A stretch of DNA of 64,000 nucleotides from Bolinopsis microptera. Its lineage: Eukaryota; Ctenophora; Tentaculata; Lobata; Bolinopsidae. The translations under genes were made by a program, and so were the position numbers. The notes below the pieces were generated by a model that was not told the origin of the DNA, searched no databases, and was given only the letters and a program-made list of their open reading frames with translations. Below, in pieces: positions 34,801-49,100 of the stretch; position 1 is the first letter of the stretch; the number at the start of each line of letters is the position of its first letter. The stretch lies in contig NC_087078.1 of the NCBI RefSeq assembly GCF_026151205.1, forward strand, positions 10,674,175 through 10,738,174, given 5' to 3'.

Positions 34801-37800
34801 TACTCATCTCCATCATAGCAGGAACTACAACGCTGAAACGCTGCCGTTATACTAATAAAACACATTAAATACAAGTTGAACGAGTATAACACAACTGACA
34901 ACGTACAACAGAGCGACCAATTCACTGCGGAACATATAGCAATGACAAAATCGTACACAAACACACACGCACAGACTGTTCCACTACTATAATATAGAGT
35001 TAGGACATTACACATTACACAATATATTATGTTGATACTTTATAATTATGCAGGCGGATATGTTAGGGGCGAGCATACGAACTCAGTGTTGGCGTATCGG
35101 TTGAGGGAGAACAAGTGGGTTAAGAAGTGTGGCATGTCCCTTGCTCGATCAGGTTGGGATCATTTGTACATTTGTCATGTTTCTTATTTCAGTGTATAAT
35201 GTACACCAAGTTGGATTATTGGTGATTATGAACAATATTACGGCAGTGAATTTTCTGACTTCTTAGTTACGGCACACATGCCGTGTCCATTGTTTGAATG
35301 TGCGATCTGAATTATCGTGTCTGCCATACTGCATATTACGGAATACGGATAAGGTTAATGTCTCAACATCAAAGAATGTACGGAGGCGGTGGCCGGTGTG
35401 TTGATCCATTTATGTCACATTGAACGGACGTGACAGGAGGATTACGTGTGGGTAACTGTGTCGCCTGCAGGCTTCTGTACTGCTCCGGTAACCGGTTATT
35501 GATATGAAAACCTGAGCTTTAAGCCGCAAGCCATTATCCGCACTCTGGGCACGAATTAATTATCCTGGGTCGGGCGTGGATGCTGGCAACCTGCCAACAC
35601 CCATGTTTACAGTTGTCACGCGGCTTGTGGATGGAACGCGCGAAAAATGTTTGTAATGCTAAACGCAATGAACGATAATACTATATTTTCGTCACATGGA
35701 TTAATTGGTTTAGCTGGCGCGCATGGGAATTCTCGAATTCTCGAAATATAATTAGTAAATATTATTACGGGTAGTTATCATTACTAATTGTTGTGAAACG
35801 TAATCATTTATTTGTATTATAAAGCATATCAAAGTTCAAAATATCTGAAAACAGCAATCCTAGGAACTTTATTGGTAGCTGCCTCAAAAATAAAGATCCT
35901 CAAAAAGATACAACTAAATATACTCGAATGACTAAATCAATTGATTCATGATTACATTTCACAACAATCTTATCACTAAACCAGGAGCAGGGGCAGCAGT
36001 GCTACACGGTAAAATATACGTTTGTGGGGGGAGGAACGCCAGCATGGTATTCAACAGTTGTGAAGTCTACGACCCTTCCTTAAACACGTGGAGTTTTACG
36101 TGAGTTTTAGTAGTAGTCAGTAGTCAGTAGTCAGTTGTAGCAGTCAGTAGTAATCACTGACTAATCAGTAGTCAGTACTCAGTAAGCTCATCTTTTATTT
36201 TAGGAATTTAAACACCATTGCTTTCAGAAAGCATAAGTTTTACTTTTATGAAACTCGTGGTTTTTTATCTATGTTGTCTATATTATCACTGTGTTTTGAA
36301 ACTACTAACATCTTCACTTTACGGGCAACAACATTTTGCTGAGACTACATTTTGTCTGCGAATGTACCCTACTAATGACAACTTCATGACCAGGTCAGAC
36401 ATGAACACTCCCAGAACATACCACGGCTTATCAGCTACATCAAACGCTCTTTACTGTATAGGAGGTAATCTATTGGATTAATATTGGTAGGCGGGGTCAC
36501 TGTGCACTGTGCACGTAGCACTTGTATGTGATTCATATCGCTCAAATAACTGATGTTTATCTATTATTTAGTTAGTTAGGCTAAGATAATTAATACTTAT
36601 ATTAACAAATGTATTGTGTGGTATGCTGGATTGGCTTGGTGTCCGGAGTTATTTGTTATGTAATTTACACTAATACACTCTGCAGTCACAGTGTGTGATA
36701 TACGGGCAATTTAGCTATAAGGCTTCTGATTCTCGGCCAAAATATTCGACATAATTCAGCAATTTCATTCAACCCTGGCCTCGTCCCTTAATTAATTTGC
36801 TACATGCTGTATGCCTCTTATCTTTTCTTCGGTGGCCGTGTCGACACTTGATTAATATCTCAACTTGTAATACAGTTACCTAGCTTTCAAGTTTATTGCT
36901 CGTTCCTCTCACGTATACAGTATATGAGCTTTCAAGCTTTCTGTTCAGGAAGCTTGAAAAAGCGCCGCGCACAGCGATTTGCGAGCCAGGTAAGTAATAG
37001 TATAATACAGATCTTAGAATATACTCTGTACTGTGTATAATGAACATAATTTACTTATACATTCTACTGCCCTGCAGGAACGTCAGCGATTAGTGGGATT
37101 ATAGAAAACTCTCAGCTAAAAACAGTGGAAAGATACTGCCCGGTTTTAAGAACGTGGTCTCCCATTTCTCCATTGGTGAGTCCGAAAAATGTTTTCCATT
37201 TGCTCCGACTTACCCATTTAGTTCGAGCGTGCTAAATCACTCTACAGTCGATCTTCGAGATTGTTCTAAAAGGGCCCCCGACGGTTGTAACCAACTTCAA
37301 TCGATGTATTTTTGGACGCTGATTCCGAATCACCCCCCATGACATAGGGTTAAAATGCTCCCCTGACGAGATATTGGCGAAAAACTGTCTCGATCACGTG
37401 ATATGACCGTATAAGGAAGTTAGTCTAATTTCTCGTTAGGGTTAGGGTTTCAGCATATGTTTTTGTTAAGGATCGGGTTAGGGTTAGGGTTGGGATCAGA
37501 TTAGAGGGTTAGGGTTTCGAAAAGTCGTTCAGAACTAGCTAGAGAACGGGTTGAAAAAGTCACGTGACAGTCGAGTGTAGACAGTAGAGTGATTAATCAT
37601 CATCCCATTTAGTTTGGGTAAATGTTGCACCAAGAGTTATGAAATAGATAAAAATATGAGCTCCACGCTTTCTATCACCTACAAAGTTTACCAGTCATAG
37701 GCCTATTATGGTTCGTTCACATATTACGTAATCACTTTTTGGACAATTTGTACCCCCCCCCCCTCCGTAATCAGTTTTCAGTTTTACACGTAGCTAATGT

Positions 37801-38572
37801 GTTAAAATTACACTAGCGTACTTACTACTCATTTGGAACCCCCGCCCCTCGACTGATTACGTAATGAACCATATTTCACAGCACATTTTAATGCCCACAT
37901 GATCTGCAGGGAGTGCCGGTTATGGCACCGGGGTGTTGTGCGGTGGACGATACAATCTACTTATTCGGGGGTAGAAACCTGTCGCACACCGTTATTTCCT
38001 ACTCACATCATGCTGCTACCTATACACGTTAGTTTACACTTTACCTACTTTTTAGGGATGCAGTTACTGCCGCAGGATGCATACTGATACAGTATAGACG
38101 TACTTTTGACCTTATTTTACTTCTATGTAACAAAACTATTCGATCATTCAACGTCTGCGTTCTCTAAGTCTAACCACACATGTAAATCTGTAAATTGGTT
38201 CGATGCAAAATGCTCACGCACCATTTGTTGTGCAGTTGAACGACCCATGACGGTGCCTAGGGGGCAGGGTGTAAAGACGGTTTGTGTTGGTCACATGATA
38301 TACTGTATTGGTGGATGTCCTGGCTTTGGGACCCTTCGCAGCATGGAGAGGTATGCAATTTTTGATGTCCTAATTTGACTCTCTGACCTCAGATGTAGAT
38401 AGATTTCTATGCACGCTATGTTACATGAACACTATCACGTACGGCCACGGATCATGTCGGGCACTCAAATTTAATATTCTATTCCCACAGGTTTGACACT
38501 ATAACGAAGACTTGGTCAGCATTACCCTCTAAGAGTTTCCCACAAGGTTCAACTTGTTTCACGGTCATGTGA
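28858..38572 (+). CDS. BTB-BACK-Kelch protein (14 coding exons, 549 aa)
   Basis: Exons: 28858-29021, 29762-29879, 30108-30215, 31834-31954, 32199-32343, 32772-32947, 33705-33824, 35054-35152, 35985-36099, 36394-36464, 37078-37175, 37910-38027, 38236-38350 and 38491-38572 (stop TGA). Phases agree at every junction and the sum is 1650 bp. Residues ~27-130 are BTB (VVEFVVEGERLLAHRSTL, FFSNMFRPVFRES). Residues ~131-235 are BACK (CCQVLGFAARYGFQGAVLQD, LPLALELLSRDDIEINSE, IRWFRH). Residues ~265-549 hold six Kelch blades (LYVIGG, VYIMGG, IYVCGG, LYCIGG, IYLFGG, IYCIGG). Such KLHL proteins are usually substrate adaptors for Cullin-3 ubiquitin ligase; the substrate is not predictable. Exon 6 has an in-frame 27-bp duplication (32830-32856 and 32857-32883, ALQCAAPP twice). 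The ATG was chosen as the one in frame with BTB; a further upstream exon is possible. The C-terminus CFTVM is short, so an alternative last exon is possible. Confidence 0.88.
29141..29234 (-). CDS. Candidate antisense first exon inside Kelch intron 1
   Basis: On the minus strand ATGATG opens MMESDPATIEQIEPMPEDLE, then DFREIHEVAKK, and ends at a perfect GTGAGT donor (exon 94 bp). The acidic composition and the donor make it look like the first coding exon of an unknown gene. I found no second exon, so it may be chance. Confidence 0.3.
34175..34665. repeat. 7-bp minisatellite in a Kelch intron
   Basis: gcatagt units (34178-34268) give way to actgcac/actgcat units (34275-34620), interrupted several times by atactatac. 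It lies in the 33825-35053 intron. Long open frames on both strands here are by-products of the 7-bp periodicity. Confidence 0.9.
37435..37519. repeat. Interstitial telomere-like TTAGGG runs
   Basis: GTTAGGGTTAGGGTTT at 37435, GGTTAGGGTTAGGGTTGGG near 37477 and GGGTTAGGGTTT near 37506, in the Kelch intron 37176-37909. Confidence 0.8.
37708..37871. mobile_element. ~160-bp MITE with ATTACGTAATCA ends
   Basis: ATGGTTCGTTCACATATTAC at 37708 leads into GTAATCA, and the complement TGATTACGTAATGAACCAT lies at 37853-37871, around a C-run core. It lies in the same Kelch intron, with TA-rich flanks. Confidence 0.7.
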
Positions 38573-40176
38573 ACTGTTCTCTAGTCGACCGTTCGGCTAT
38601 TATACTTTTCACATGGCACGTGCGTAACATCGTAACTGAGATAACATGTTATTTTAAAGATACCGGACATTATTATAATATAATACCTGAGAAGAGATGC
38701 AGAATTTTTAAATTTCAAGCCATAGTCAACACGTAGGTGTTTTTAACTAATATAGTGCGTGGTTGGATGACAATAACAGGTTTAGGATTTAACTTACATG
38801 ATCTTTACTTTGGCAAACCACTATTAATAAATGTGGAGTTAGATATACAAATATAAGCGGTGAAATTATTTTTTACATTATATTTGCAACGAAAATGACA
38901 CAATTTCGATTAAACATTTGTAAAAAAGGATAGTGTATAACGAATAGTATGTGTATTTAAGACTTAATTATAAATCTTTGTTCATGTCTATGTTCTTCTG
39001 TAAAACAATTAATAATTAACTTATAATTTTATGTTATAACTATTTAAACAATATTATATTTAATTCCTGATATACAAGTACTGTTCGAAAAACAAAAGCG
39101 TGACATAAACTTCACACGTTGTTCAAAGGATAGGATTTCATAGATGAGAATTGGTGATATGTACTTATAACGACATTGCAAGCTAACTGCAGTAACCCTA
39201 CTGATTTGGAGGAAGTTTGTAACCCAAATGCACCCTTTTTTACAGATGTTCGGGATTACAACTCCCCCTGTTTTTATCATTACATTCTGGTGACATGAGA
39301 ACACGTTCACGAAGCCTTTTTGTAGAGACGTTTCTTTAATGATTCTTATTAATATATACTTTTTAATTTTAACTTTCGTCGGTTGATAGCAAGGGGCTGT
39401 TGTTTAAACTTTAGTAATGTTTGTTTTCATAATATTTACATGTGTATTAACAATTCTTCAGATACTTTACAATTTGTTTTCTTCAAACAATAAGGAAGAT
39501 CGTTTTATTTGGTTTTAAATTTCATCATAGCAATTTAAATAATCTCATTATAAAGAATTTTACATAACACTGAATCACATCTTAAAATTCCAGGCACGGT
39601 AAATTAATTAGAGTTAAGATATTAGGGACTCGTTTACAACTTACTTAATGCCGCGTTAATCATGGTAATATATGATATTAACTAAACTATACCCTTAATA
39701 ATTTTGGAGAAAAATAAGTGACGTTTGAACTGCAAAATAAGATCGTGACGTTTAAAGCTGTGAAAAATTTACGGGAAAAGGATAATTTAAACATATTTTT
39801 CAAATTAACCAAACTTACAGGGTATTCGGGGGCAGTGGATTCATTACAACTCAACGTGGGGATTACATCTGTGAAATAATCTACAAAACTCTTTAAAAGT
39901 CAGCTCAATAAATAAAACCACCATATAACTGAGACTAATAATTAATTATTTATTAATAATTAACTACAATAACTTTAATTACAGTGATAATACTGAAATT
40001 GATTATCATAAACACTGTAAGAAACTTTAACCGGTACCACAATATTGTACCATGTAAAATTGACCCTCCCATTCAATTCCTAGAGCGGAACGGTCCAGGA
40101 AATGAGCTTTCCCAAGATCTGAATTCGGTGAAAATAAAAGTCGTAGAGCTGGTCTAAAACTGAGAAAGTGGCAATA
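38573..40176. other. Intergenic, AT-rich; one possible exon-like piece near 39821
   Basis: Between the Kelch and PCF11 stop codons (convergent genes). Mostly AT-rich without features. At 39821 (cttacag) a plus frame reads VFGGSGFITTQRGDYICE to a stop at 39896. FGGSG recalls a Kelch blade, but its phase does not fit the last exon as assembled. Confidence 0.35.
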
Positions 40177-43100
40177 TCACTTTAGAGCTAAGATGGCCTC
40201 ATCTACCTCCTTTTTAATGTCCAACTCCATTGGCGCTGCTGCGGAGGCGGAAGTTTCTTCAAATATGTCGTCATCCAAACATTCATCTTCTTCTTCTTTT
40301 TTAACTTCTTTTATATCAACAGGGGGGAGTTCTTCTGTGTTCGGTGTGATGTCTGGTGCTGCCTCTTCGTTTACCTCCATTGGTTCTTCTGAAAGATAAT
40401 TTGGTAATAATGAAAGTCATTAAAAATGTCTTCGTGATATCAAGAAAGGATTCAGCACTTTTGAGTTTGAAAAAACTTGATTTAGTTTTTCCAAACTAAG
40501 TCTAAATCAAAAAATTGAAATTTTAAAGTGTCAAGATGGTCCCAGGATCCATGTTTATTGTTTATCTACCTTTGACAGGGACAGGTTCTGAAGATAATTG
40601 TTCTTCGGGAACAGCAGGCACAGAAGCGGGAGGGGGAGGAGGAGGAGGAGGAGAGGAAATCTTGGACTTGTTACCAGTAAGAGCTGTCTTTGCTTTTTCC
40701 AGAAGTGCGAGCATTGTCGCTTCCTTCTCTTTATCTACGACAAGGTCTGGTGGTTTGAATGTTGTGGGAGTCACCAGATCTTGTGAGATTTGAGAGTCGA
40801 TCCTGTAGAGGAATACTCGTTAAACATTATTTTATTTTATTCTACAAATCCATAATTCATTTTTCGTATAATTTCTTGGCGTTATCAAGTCCGAATTTCC
40901 CTTTTCCGAAGGTCTTTGCCTACATTTAAAACGATTCGATTAAAAAATGGCAAATTGTTAAAAAGTCAAACTAGGCTTACCTAGATCTAGAGCCTGAGTC
41001 AATACTGTCAACAATACTCTCGTTCATCGTTACTTCAAGTCCTTGAGTAACGTTACCTTCGTCAATACCCTCCTATAGGACAATACAGCGTCATTACACA
41101 AAAGTGAAAGGTCACAGTTATAACTAAAATAATTTACGAGAATGATTTTGTGTGGGCAGTTCGATCCGACTCCACATCCCTGCAAAAGCCTAAAAAATCG
41201 AAATTAACAAAAATCTCCAACTAAAGTCCTGGTGGTACCTGCGTGCAGTGAGAATGGCAGACTTTGCCATCCTCCGTCCTCCTCTGAGCGTTAATAAAGT
41301 ACCACTCATCCTCCTTCTGATTGAACTCTTGTTGAAGTCTGTCGTGACACACGTGACAAAAGTCCTCATCGTCCGCTTTTAGTTGACACCTCTTTAACCC
41401 GCAGAACTGAAACAAGAGGTTTAGTTTTTAGGTGGAATTATTGAAGTTGGTGCCACACCCAAATGTTAAAATTGGTGCTACCAAATAATACGGACTCCAA
41501 TGCTTATTCAATTCTGGCCAATATGTTCATGTTAATTGCTATTATAATCGCAAATGTTTGCAGCAACAAAACTAACGTCATCATCCAGAGGATCTGCGTC
41601 AGCTCTCTGCCAGGAGTCACCAGGATTATTATCATTATTGTCAGCATTGTGCACAGCTAGTGAACCCGAGTTGGAGGTAGCTGACGTCCAGTCATCTGCT
41701 GTTAGGTACCTGGTGGGAACACCACTTGGTTAATTTAACAGTCGATATTACTGACGTGCCGTATTTGACGGGGCGATATAACAAATCTAACCGTACAAGT
41801 GTAGACGATATCAAGATAATATCAAGAGTATCTCACCACTTTTTGGCGATCTGGCCGCTCTTGGACATGGTATTCATACGGAAGTGCCAATCGAGGTGGA
41901 CGTTGAAGGACTTCACCTCCTCCTCGTCAAACCGTTTACCACAGTTAGTACAGGGAGTTCCTGTGTACATGCTGTTTATTAGAGCGTCTTTGTTCAAACT
42001 GAAGGTAAAGGTCGAGGTTAAATATCTCCAGTAGAGAAAGTAGCCAAGTTTTGTGTGGAATCGATCAAGGGCAGTCGGAGACTTAAACTAATTGTCGGTT
42101 GTTATTGCCAGTATACCACCAGTGGTGAGCAAAGCTAACAAATGGTGTGTTTTTCATTTTGTTGTAATCATAAAGGCACTCTTAAAAACCAATAAATTAT
42201 TGTTTTTACTAGCTAGAACTCGTTTTAGATAATCCTGTCTTATCAGTTATCAGTAAATTTCACACCTTATCAGTAATTTTCACCTCTTATCAATAAATAG
42301 TTTAATCTGAACTGTGATACACCGTGTAGTCTTGTACATTACACAGACTATACATCATGGACTTTTCTGTCAGTATTCTACATGACTTGGAGGGACAATT
42401 TCAGACTTTATCAGATGATATATCGAAACAAGTGAAGTCTGCCAAAATCGTTTTAAACAATCCTGTACTTTCAATACTCAACACTCTCAACATGGTTGCA
42501 GTAGTAACTTAAAACTCAAAGCATCGGTATTATTAGAAATATAATATGCAGTATGCACGATAAACTAAAATGTATCGACAATGGCTACAATATCAGGACT
42601 CTGTGAAATCTACCTATTAACGGGAAAGCTTGCTGGGAACGATTTAAACACTTCAAGCAGCTGAAGAGATGTCTTTTTTCTCGGTCTTGGTCGGCGAGAA
42701 TCTCGGCGCTTACCCGGGATCCACTTACTTCCATCAGTTTCATTCAACATCCCTCTTAGAATGGGTCACGGTACGCTTAAAATAGGCATAAATTATGCAT
42801 AAATAATGTGCATATATTACAAAATAACGGTATCAGTACGTACAAGAAGACAAACGATCACACAAGAAAAGTAGGTTTACACTAAGTTATATAGGTCCGA
42901 GAAACGGGTGTTAACAAATATTCCGAGAAAAGTTAACAAAGCTAGGTAAAAACTGGGTAACTAGGTAACAAAACTAAGTAAAAACTAGGTAAGAAAACTA
43001 GTTAACAAAACTAGGTAAAAACTGGGTAACTAGGTAACAAAACTAAGTAAAAACTATGTAAGAAAACTAGTTAACAAAACTAGGTAAAAACTGGGTAACT

Positions 43101-46100
43101 AGGTAACAAAACTAAGTAAAAACTAGGTAAGAAAACTAGTTAACAAAACTAGGTTAAAAAACTAGGTAACAAAATTAGGTACAACTAGGTAACAAAGCTA
43201 GGTAAGAAATGGACATGTTTCAACCCTGTGTTGGCTGCAGACAAAATAATAGCTTAATTAGCTTTGTTTCATTCTCATTACAGCAAATTATCAGTTACAG
43301 CATTTACAGCCAATTAGGCCTGTGGTATGAGGCCCTTCCTTCCGGCGGCCCCAATTTAACACTAAATTGAACCGCTCTGCGACAACATACCGCTTAATAA
43401 TAGGATATTGTGGCGCAAAAAGTAGCATAATATGTACAAAATGACGGCACTCAAAAGTTACAACAGCGCACTGACGATATGATATAATTATCTGCTTTGT
43501 TTGATAATTTGTTTGATATTACAAACATGACAATTGACACACTGTTGCGTAGACACAACAACTAAAGAGAGATGACAGCCAACATGACGGTTATAATAAT
43601 GACGGCCAACATAACGCCTTATCTATCACAAAGTGAGCTGGCATTAATTCAGAGTTCTTATAACGTTCACGTCATGTGAAACATAATAAGTCCACCATCA
43701 AGCATGCACCGTATGTGTGGATATGTATGTGTACTGTTATGTATATATCTGTATGTACGTGAGATAACGCTATATATAGTTATAATTATCAATTTATTGT
43801 AAATTGAAGAGCTTCACTTTTTGTTAAACCTTTAATTTGTAAAACTTTACTTAAACTATTTTGTGCTGTTATATGTAAACAGTAAAATAAGTCAGGAGTG
43901 ATAAAAACGTGGACGTGGTCGTCTACAGTTTTATACAAAAAGTAAATAAAAAACGATCAACAAGACGCCAAGAGAGGCTGAGCGCAAGTGGCAAGTGTGA
44001 TAACTCAAGAAGTATTAATATTATTACTGAAAGAGATAAGAAATATAACCATTTTTGGCATAATAACAAAATCAAGCAAACTATTTAAGACAAATACAAG
44101 ATCTCTTAGTAGCAGCTGGTATAGAGCAACTTTGTCAATCAAAGAAAGATCGCATAAAAATGCAGATAAATTGCACAAAAATGCAAGTATAGGCACTTTA
44201 CTTACTCTTACTTAGCGGACATTAAAGAGCGGTTTCTAGAATAAGACAGCCTTGACACTGCAGATAGAGAGCGACAAGCTGCACTCAATCGGGTTGTCAC
44301 ATCATGACAGCAGAGGTTGTGCGATAGTCTACGATAGTGATATCTGGACCATGGTTGGTAATCACAGGCCGGGAGGTTTCCCCTCCGTAATATGCTAAAA
44401 TTAGTACAAATTATTTAAAAATGTTTGTGTGATGACACTGTTTCAGTCAAGTTGTAGGTGAGGTTTCCCTGAACTGTTCGGCCTTGTGACACAAAATCAC
44501 TTCGTACACAGACACGATGTCGGACACGGTTATAAAGTGAGACTGCCATTAACACGTACCAATGTAAACTATATTATCTGTCTCCAAGTTAAAATTTATT
44601 GGATGTCTTGTTTGTAAGATCGGTTACAGAATTTAATACACTTTTACATTTAAAATATTTTTGAAGGTGTGATATTAAGTGTAAACAAATATTTCGCTGT
44701 GCTTGTTTTCGCGGTGTACCGTACAGGAATGATAACGCTTTTGTGGCCGGACGCCGGTAGAATGTAGATCAACATGAATGGAACAGAAAATGATAGATCA
44801 GTAAAGAGTACAGAGAAGTATGCCATCCCGGAAACTAAGTACAGCTCAGGACGATCATGTGATAACGGACGATGTTATGATCATGCGATAAAGGACGATG
44901 TTATGTCATGCGATAACGGTTGGACTTGGCTTCTTACCAAGAAACGGGCATACAATTTGACTACCATCTGACGGTAACCAGGGACATAAAAATGATTGTA
45001 ATAATTCTTATCATGGAAGTTGGTTGGTATGAAAGTTCATTAGTCCTCAGTAAACTTAAGTCCCACCTTGGTCTGCCATGTGAGATAAGAATTTAGAAGA
45101 CAACTGTAAATCTAGTTAGCCAATGAAGGCGTGCTAATCGCAAACTGAACGTGGACAAAATTACTGTAAAAAGCAAGTTGTTATTAACTAAACTTTATTA
45201 GAAGCAGCAAAAGTTGGCAGGAGAAAATAGAAATGAGTACTAAACTTTTACAAGTAGCAGCTAAAGAAAGCATGAGTACGAGTGGAATATTTTACTTTTA
45301 AACAGCTACATTCAAAAAATCAAACATTTGGGGATCGCCACTATTTTTGCTACCAACCTTTTAATATGGGATTTCTTGTATAAATGGCGTCAACAATTAC
45401 ACCAAACATGGCGAAAATTTGTGTCCTAAAGTTTCAGTAGTAGATTTTTTATTTCATAACAAAATTGTTCGATATACCTCCACCACCTCTAATTTGAAAC
45501 AGTTCGTGACGATAGCAATATAATATTTCACGGCCAGATGAAAACCCAAAAATATAAAAACCCAAAACTCCACAAACTTCATAATGTAGTCGAAGGAGAG
45601 TTTGAAGGGAGCGTTCTGGACCACCAGACCTGTCTTGAGCAGCTTGTCAAACAGGGAAGCCGGATCTAGCTGTTTAACTGGTGCTGGGGGCTTGTCTGGG
45701 ACCTGTGAGAATATTTCATGTTATCATGGAACAACTTCCTTACTAGAGGTGGAGTTATCAGTCTGACAGTAAATCTTGTATAATTCATGTCTTTTTATTT
45801 TTGACTTTATAATATAACACTAGTGTAACCCGGCCTACGGCCGGGATTTCACTGCCGCAGTTAAAAAGGGTAGGAGTAATTACCCGCTGAGTCAAAACCC
45901 GCATTATGTGACCCAATAGTTTCTTAAACAATAATCTCATAATCAGTTATTTCTTGTGGATAATTAAGTCATTATTAGCCATGAGGCACCACACTCCATG
46001 ATCATAAGGTCTGAACACCGAGTATTACACCTCATCACTCCCGTCTTGAACCGCTTTCTATTTTTATTTAAATCGTTATAGAAATTAACCCTTGTTAACT

Positions 46101-49100
46101 CCGCACCACACCCGCATATTATATTTGAAAACACGCATAACATTGTCGTATGAACTCTCTCTCTCTCTCTCTCTGCAGTCCAAACAGACCCCAAACACTA
46201 ACAGTCCCCCCTCCCCTAATAAGCTTAAGGTATAACATTACAGCGAATCTTCCGGGATAATCCAATTATGACGCTACTTAAATGCAGCTATAACATATTA
46301 CACAGTAATTAGAGAGAGAGAGCAAGCCCCGTAACTCTTGCCGTTCTGCTCACGCAATTTTATGTTACATTTGTGGTACAAAACCATCAATTAAACCACT
46401 TACCATCGGCCGATTTAAAAAAAAATTTCCTATGGGCTTCATCAGAGTTTTGTCGACACTATACCGAAAAAATCAGTCCCGTAACTCTTACCGTTTTTTT
46501 TGTATAACCGACCGGAAATTACACACGGACAGACAGACAGACAGACACACACACACACACACACATTCTGGTGTTATTAAGGTGATAAAACCAACATCCC
46601 TACTTCATGTGCTTATCTCTCCTTACCTGTAACCGAGGAGCAGGTTGTCTCTGACGCGGTTGTGGAGCAGTAGGACCAGCAGGACCAGGTAATGTAGGGG
46701 CAGGGGAGGGTCCGCTCACTCCGGGTGGGCCCGGTTCTCGGGGCCCGTAAGATCCATCGAAACTACGGTCTCTCGACCCACCTCGAGGACCTCCACGGAA
46801 CTGGAGAACAATTTTAAATAAAACTACAGAATATGACCCGGACAGTTGACTCTGGGTTCATGTGACGCTGCTCTATAAAGTCAAGATAGTGAAATAAATA
46901 TGATTGCCAGTTCTGCAGCTCGATGAATCAACGAAAAAGATATAACCTGCACAATAATATTTTGGCTCTATTCTTATGCACTAACCGATCCTCTGTGCCG
47001 TCCAGGGAACCTGAAGTTAGGGAAGTAGTACCGTATATCTTCCTTTAGAGCCTGGAACTCTCCGTCCTCTATATTACCTTTCTCAAAGTCACCAGCAGCC
47101 TGAAATGTTGCTGGGTTACACACCATTAGAGACAATACCATGGTTTACTGTGCGCGTAATAAGGTTATAAAGCAGCTCTTAATATTTGAATGGCATGTTG
47201 ACTGCTGAGTACTGTGGGTTGTTCTCACGAGTTTAGAGACAAGACTGCACAGCGGTAGAAACATATACTGGAGTTAAAAACTAAACAATGATTACATCGA
47301 CGAAACAATTAACCAGTCTAATATAACCCTAATTGTAACGAACAATCATCAACACAACAGAACAGTTCTCTCTACTAAACGGACTACTGAATACTGACTA
47401 CTGACTACTGACTACTGACTACTGACTACTGACTATTGACTACTGACTACTGACTGCTGACCAGTGACCAGTGACTTACCACATGGAAGAGGCGTGTGAA
47501 CTGCGAGGGAGCATAATCAGCTTTAACCAGATATCTATGAGGTAAGTTCTCCGGTTTAGAAGGGAAGTTATCCCTCCCTCTTGCTCCTCTACCACCACGA
47601 CCTCGGAATCCTCCTCGCTCCGGTCGTTCGTGGTCCATATCTCGCTGTCCAGGTGGACCCTGGGACAGAGTTTCAGTTAACTGTGTGAAAGGTTAGTGTC
47701 TTAAACTTAACTGGGGCAAATTTGGCGTCTCGGAAAGAAAACGTTTTCTTTATCAAAACGGAGTTTATCAATAAGTCCCTCTCGATTTATCAACCAGCTT
47801 CTATTACAACTTACATGTGCACCACGGCCTCTGGGATATCCCCGTCCTCTGTCTCCTCTGTCTCCTCTTTCTGATCGGTCTCCCCTGTCATCGTATCCCT
47901 GATCATCAGGCATCCTCCGATTATCTGGTTTCCTGCGGTGTAACGTACAGGATGAGATCCAGCTTCCACAACTACTTATCCTGTGATCTTCAGAGCTTGC
48001 ACTGGGGTGCCCGCTCATGGTTAACAACAACACAAGCGCTTGGCCTTGGTGTACTTATACATCTAGCCAGGATGAAAGACCGCTATAACGATGACCACAT
48101 CACGTAGTCAGAAAGTGACGTCTAGCTAGAACAAGCACTCCATCTCGTAATCAGTAAACAACAAACTTGTCAAATTTGATAGTTTTTCAAACTTCCGCAG
48201 AATTGCTCGCTGGAACACGTGCACAGATATATGTTTCATTCGTCCTTCCGTTATCATTGAAGCAACCTTCATGCTAGGCATGTGGCACCCATTGTCCTTC
48301 TTCAAAGCATTATACCCGCCCTCGGTAAGGCATAACGTCATGGTTGTCTATTATAGAAAACCATGACGTTATGTTTTGATTGAAGACGGAATTTCACTCT
48401 GATCTAAAATCAAAGTATGTATGTACCCGAAATCGCATGATTTAATACATACAAAGAATTCATCTATGCGAATTTGAAGGAAATTTAGACCAACTTGACA
48501 AGAAGCATGTGAAAGAAAAGCTTTTCGCCGTGGTGTAAGGTACAATGAACTATTAAGAGATAGCACCCACAAAAGTAAGTACCGAGACTGGAACTTCGAA
48601 TGGTATTGTTAACGAGACAAATACTTGAACTACCTATAGATCTAGAATTTGCAGAGATAAAGATATTATACTCATAATCGCGTGATATAAGTCCAAGAAT
48701 TTCAAATAAATCAAGACCAGCTTGACAAAAAACATCTAAACGATGAAGCTGGTTTCGAAGAGGAGATATAAACACAGGAGAAAGAAAAACAAACCGGTCG
48801 ATGGTAAAGTTATCCTGAGGAGGCTTTTTAGGTCCGTCACCGAACATGACAATCTCCGGGAGATCACCCTGAGGAACTGCAGCCACGTCATCCATCAGAA
48901 CACCATAGTACTTCCTCTCCGGATTTGCAGGAATTGGAGGAGTACCACCACGCCGCATGTGGGGGCTACCTCTTCTGCCACCCCGGCCACCACGACCACC
49001 CTCCCGCCTCCTCTCGATATCATCTCTGGGAGGCACGTCACGTCTTCTGTCCAGCACGTCACGAGGAACAAATTCTCGTCGGTCGTCCCGTCGCCAGTCG

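Noticed and set aside
34023-34816. Long open frames on both strands of Tyr/Leu/His or Cys/Ser/Val type
   Set aside because: They are produced by the 7-bp repeat (7 is prime to 3, so all frames cycle through the same codons) and lie in a Kelch intron.
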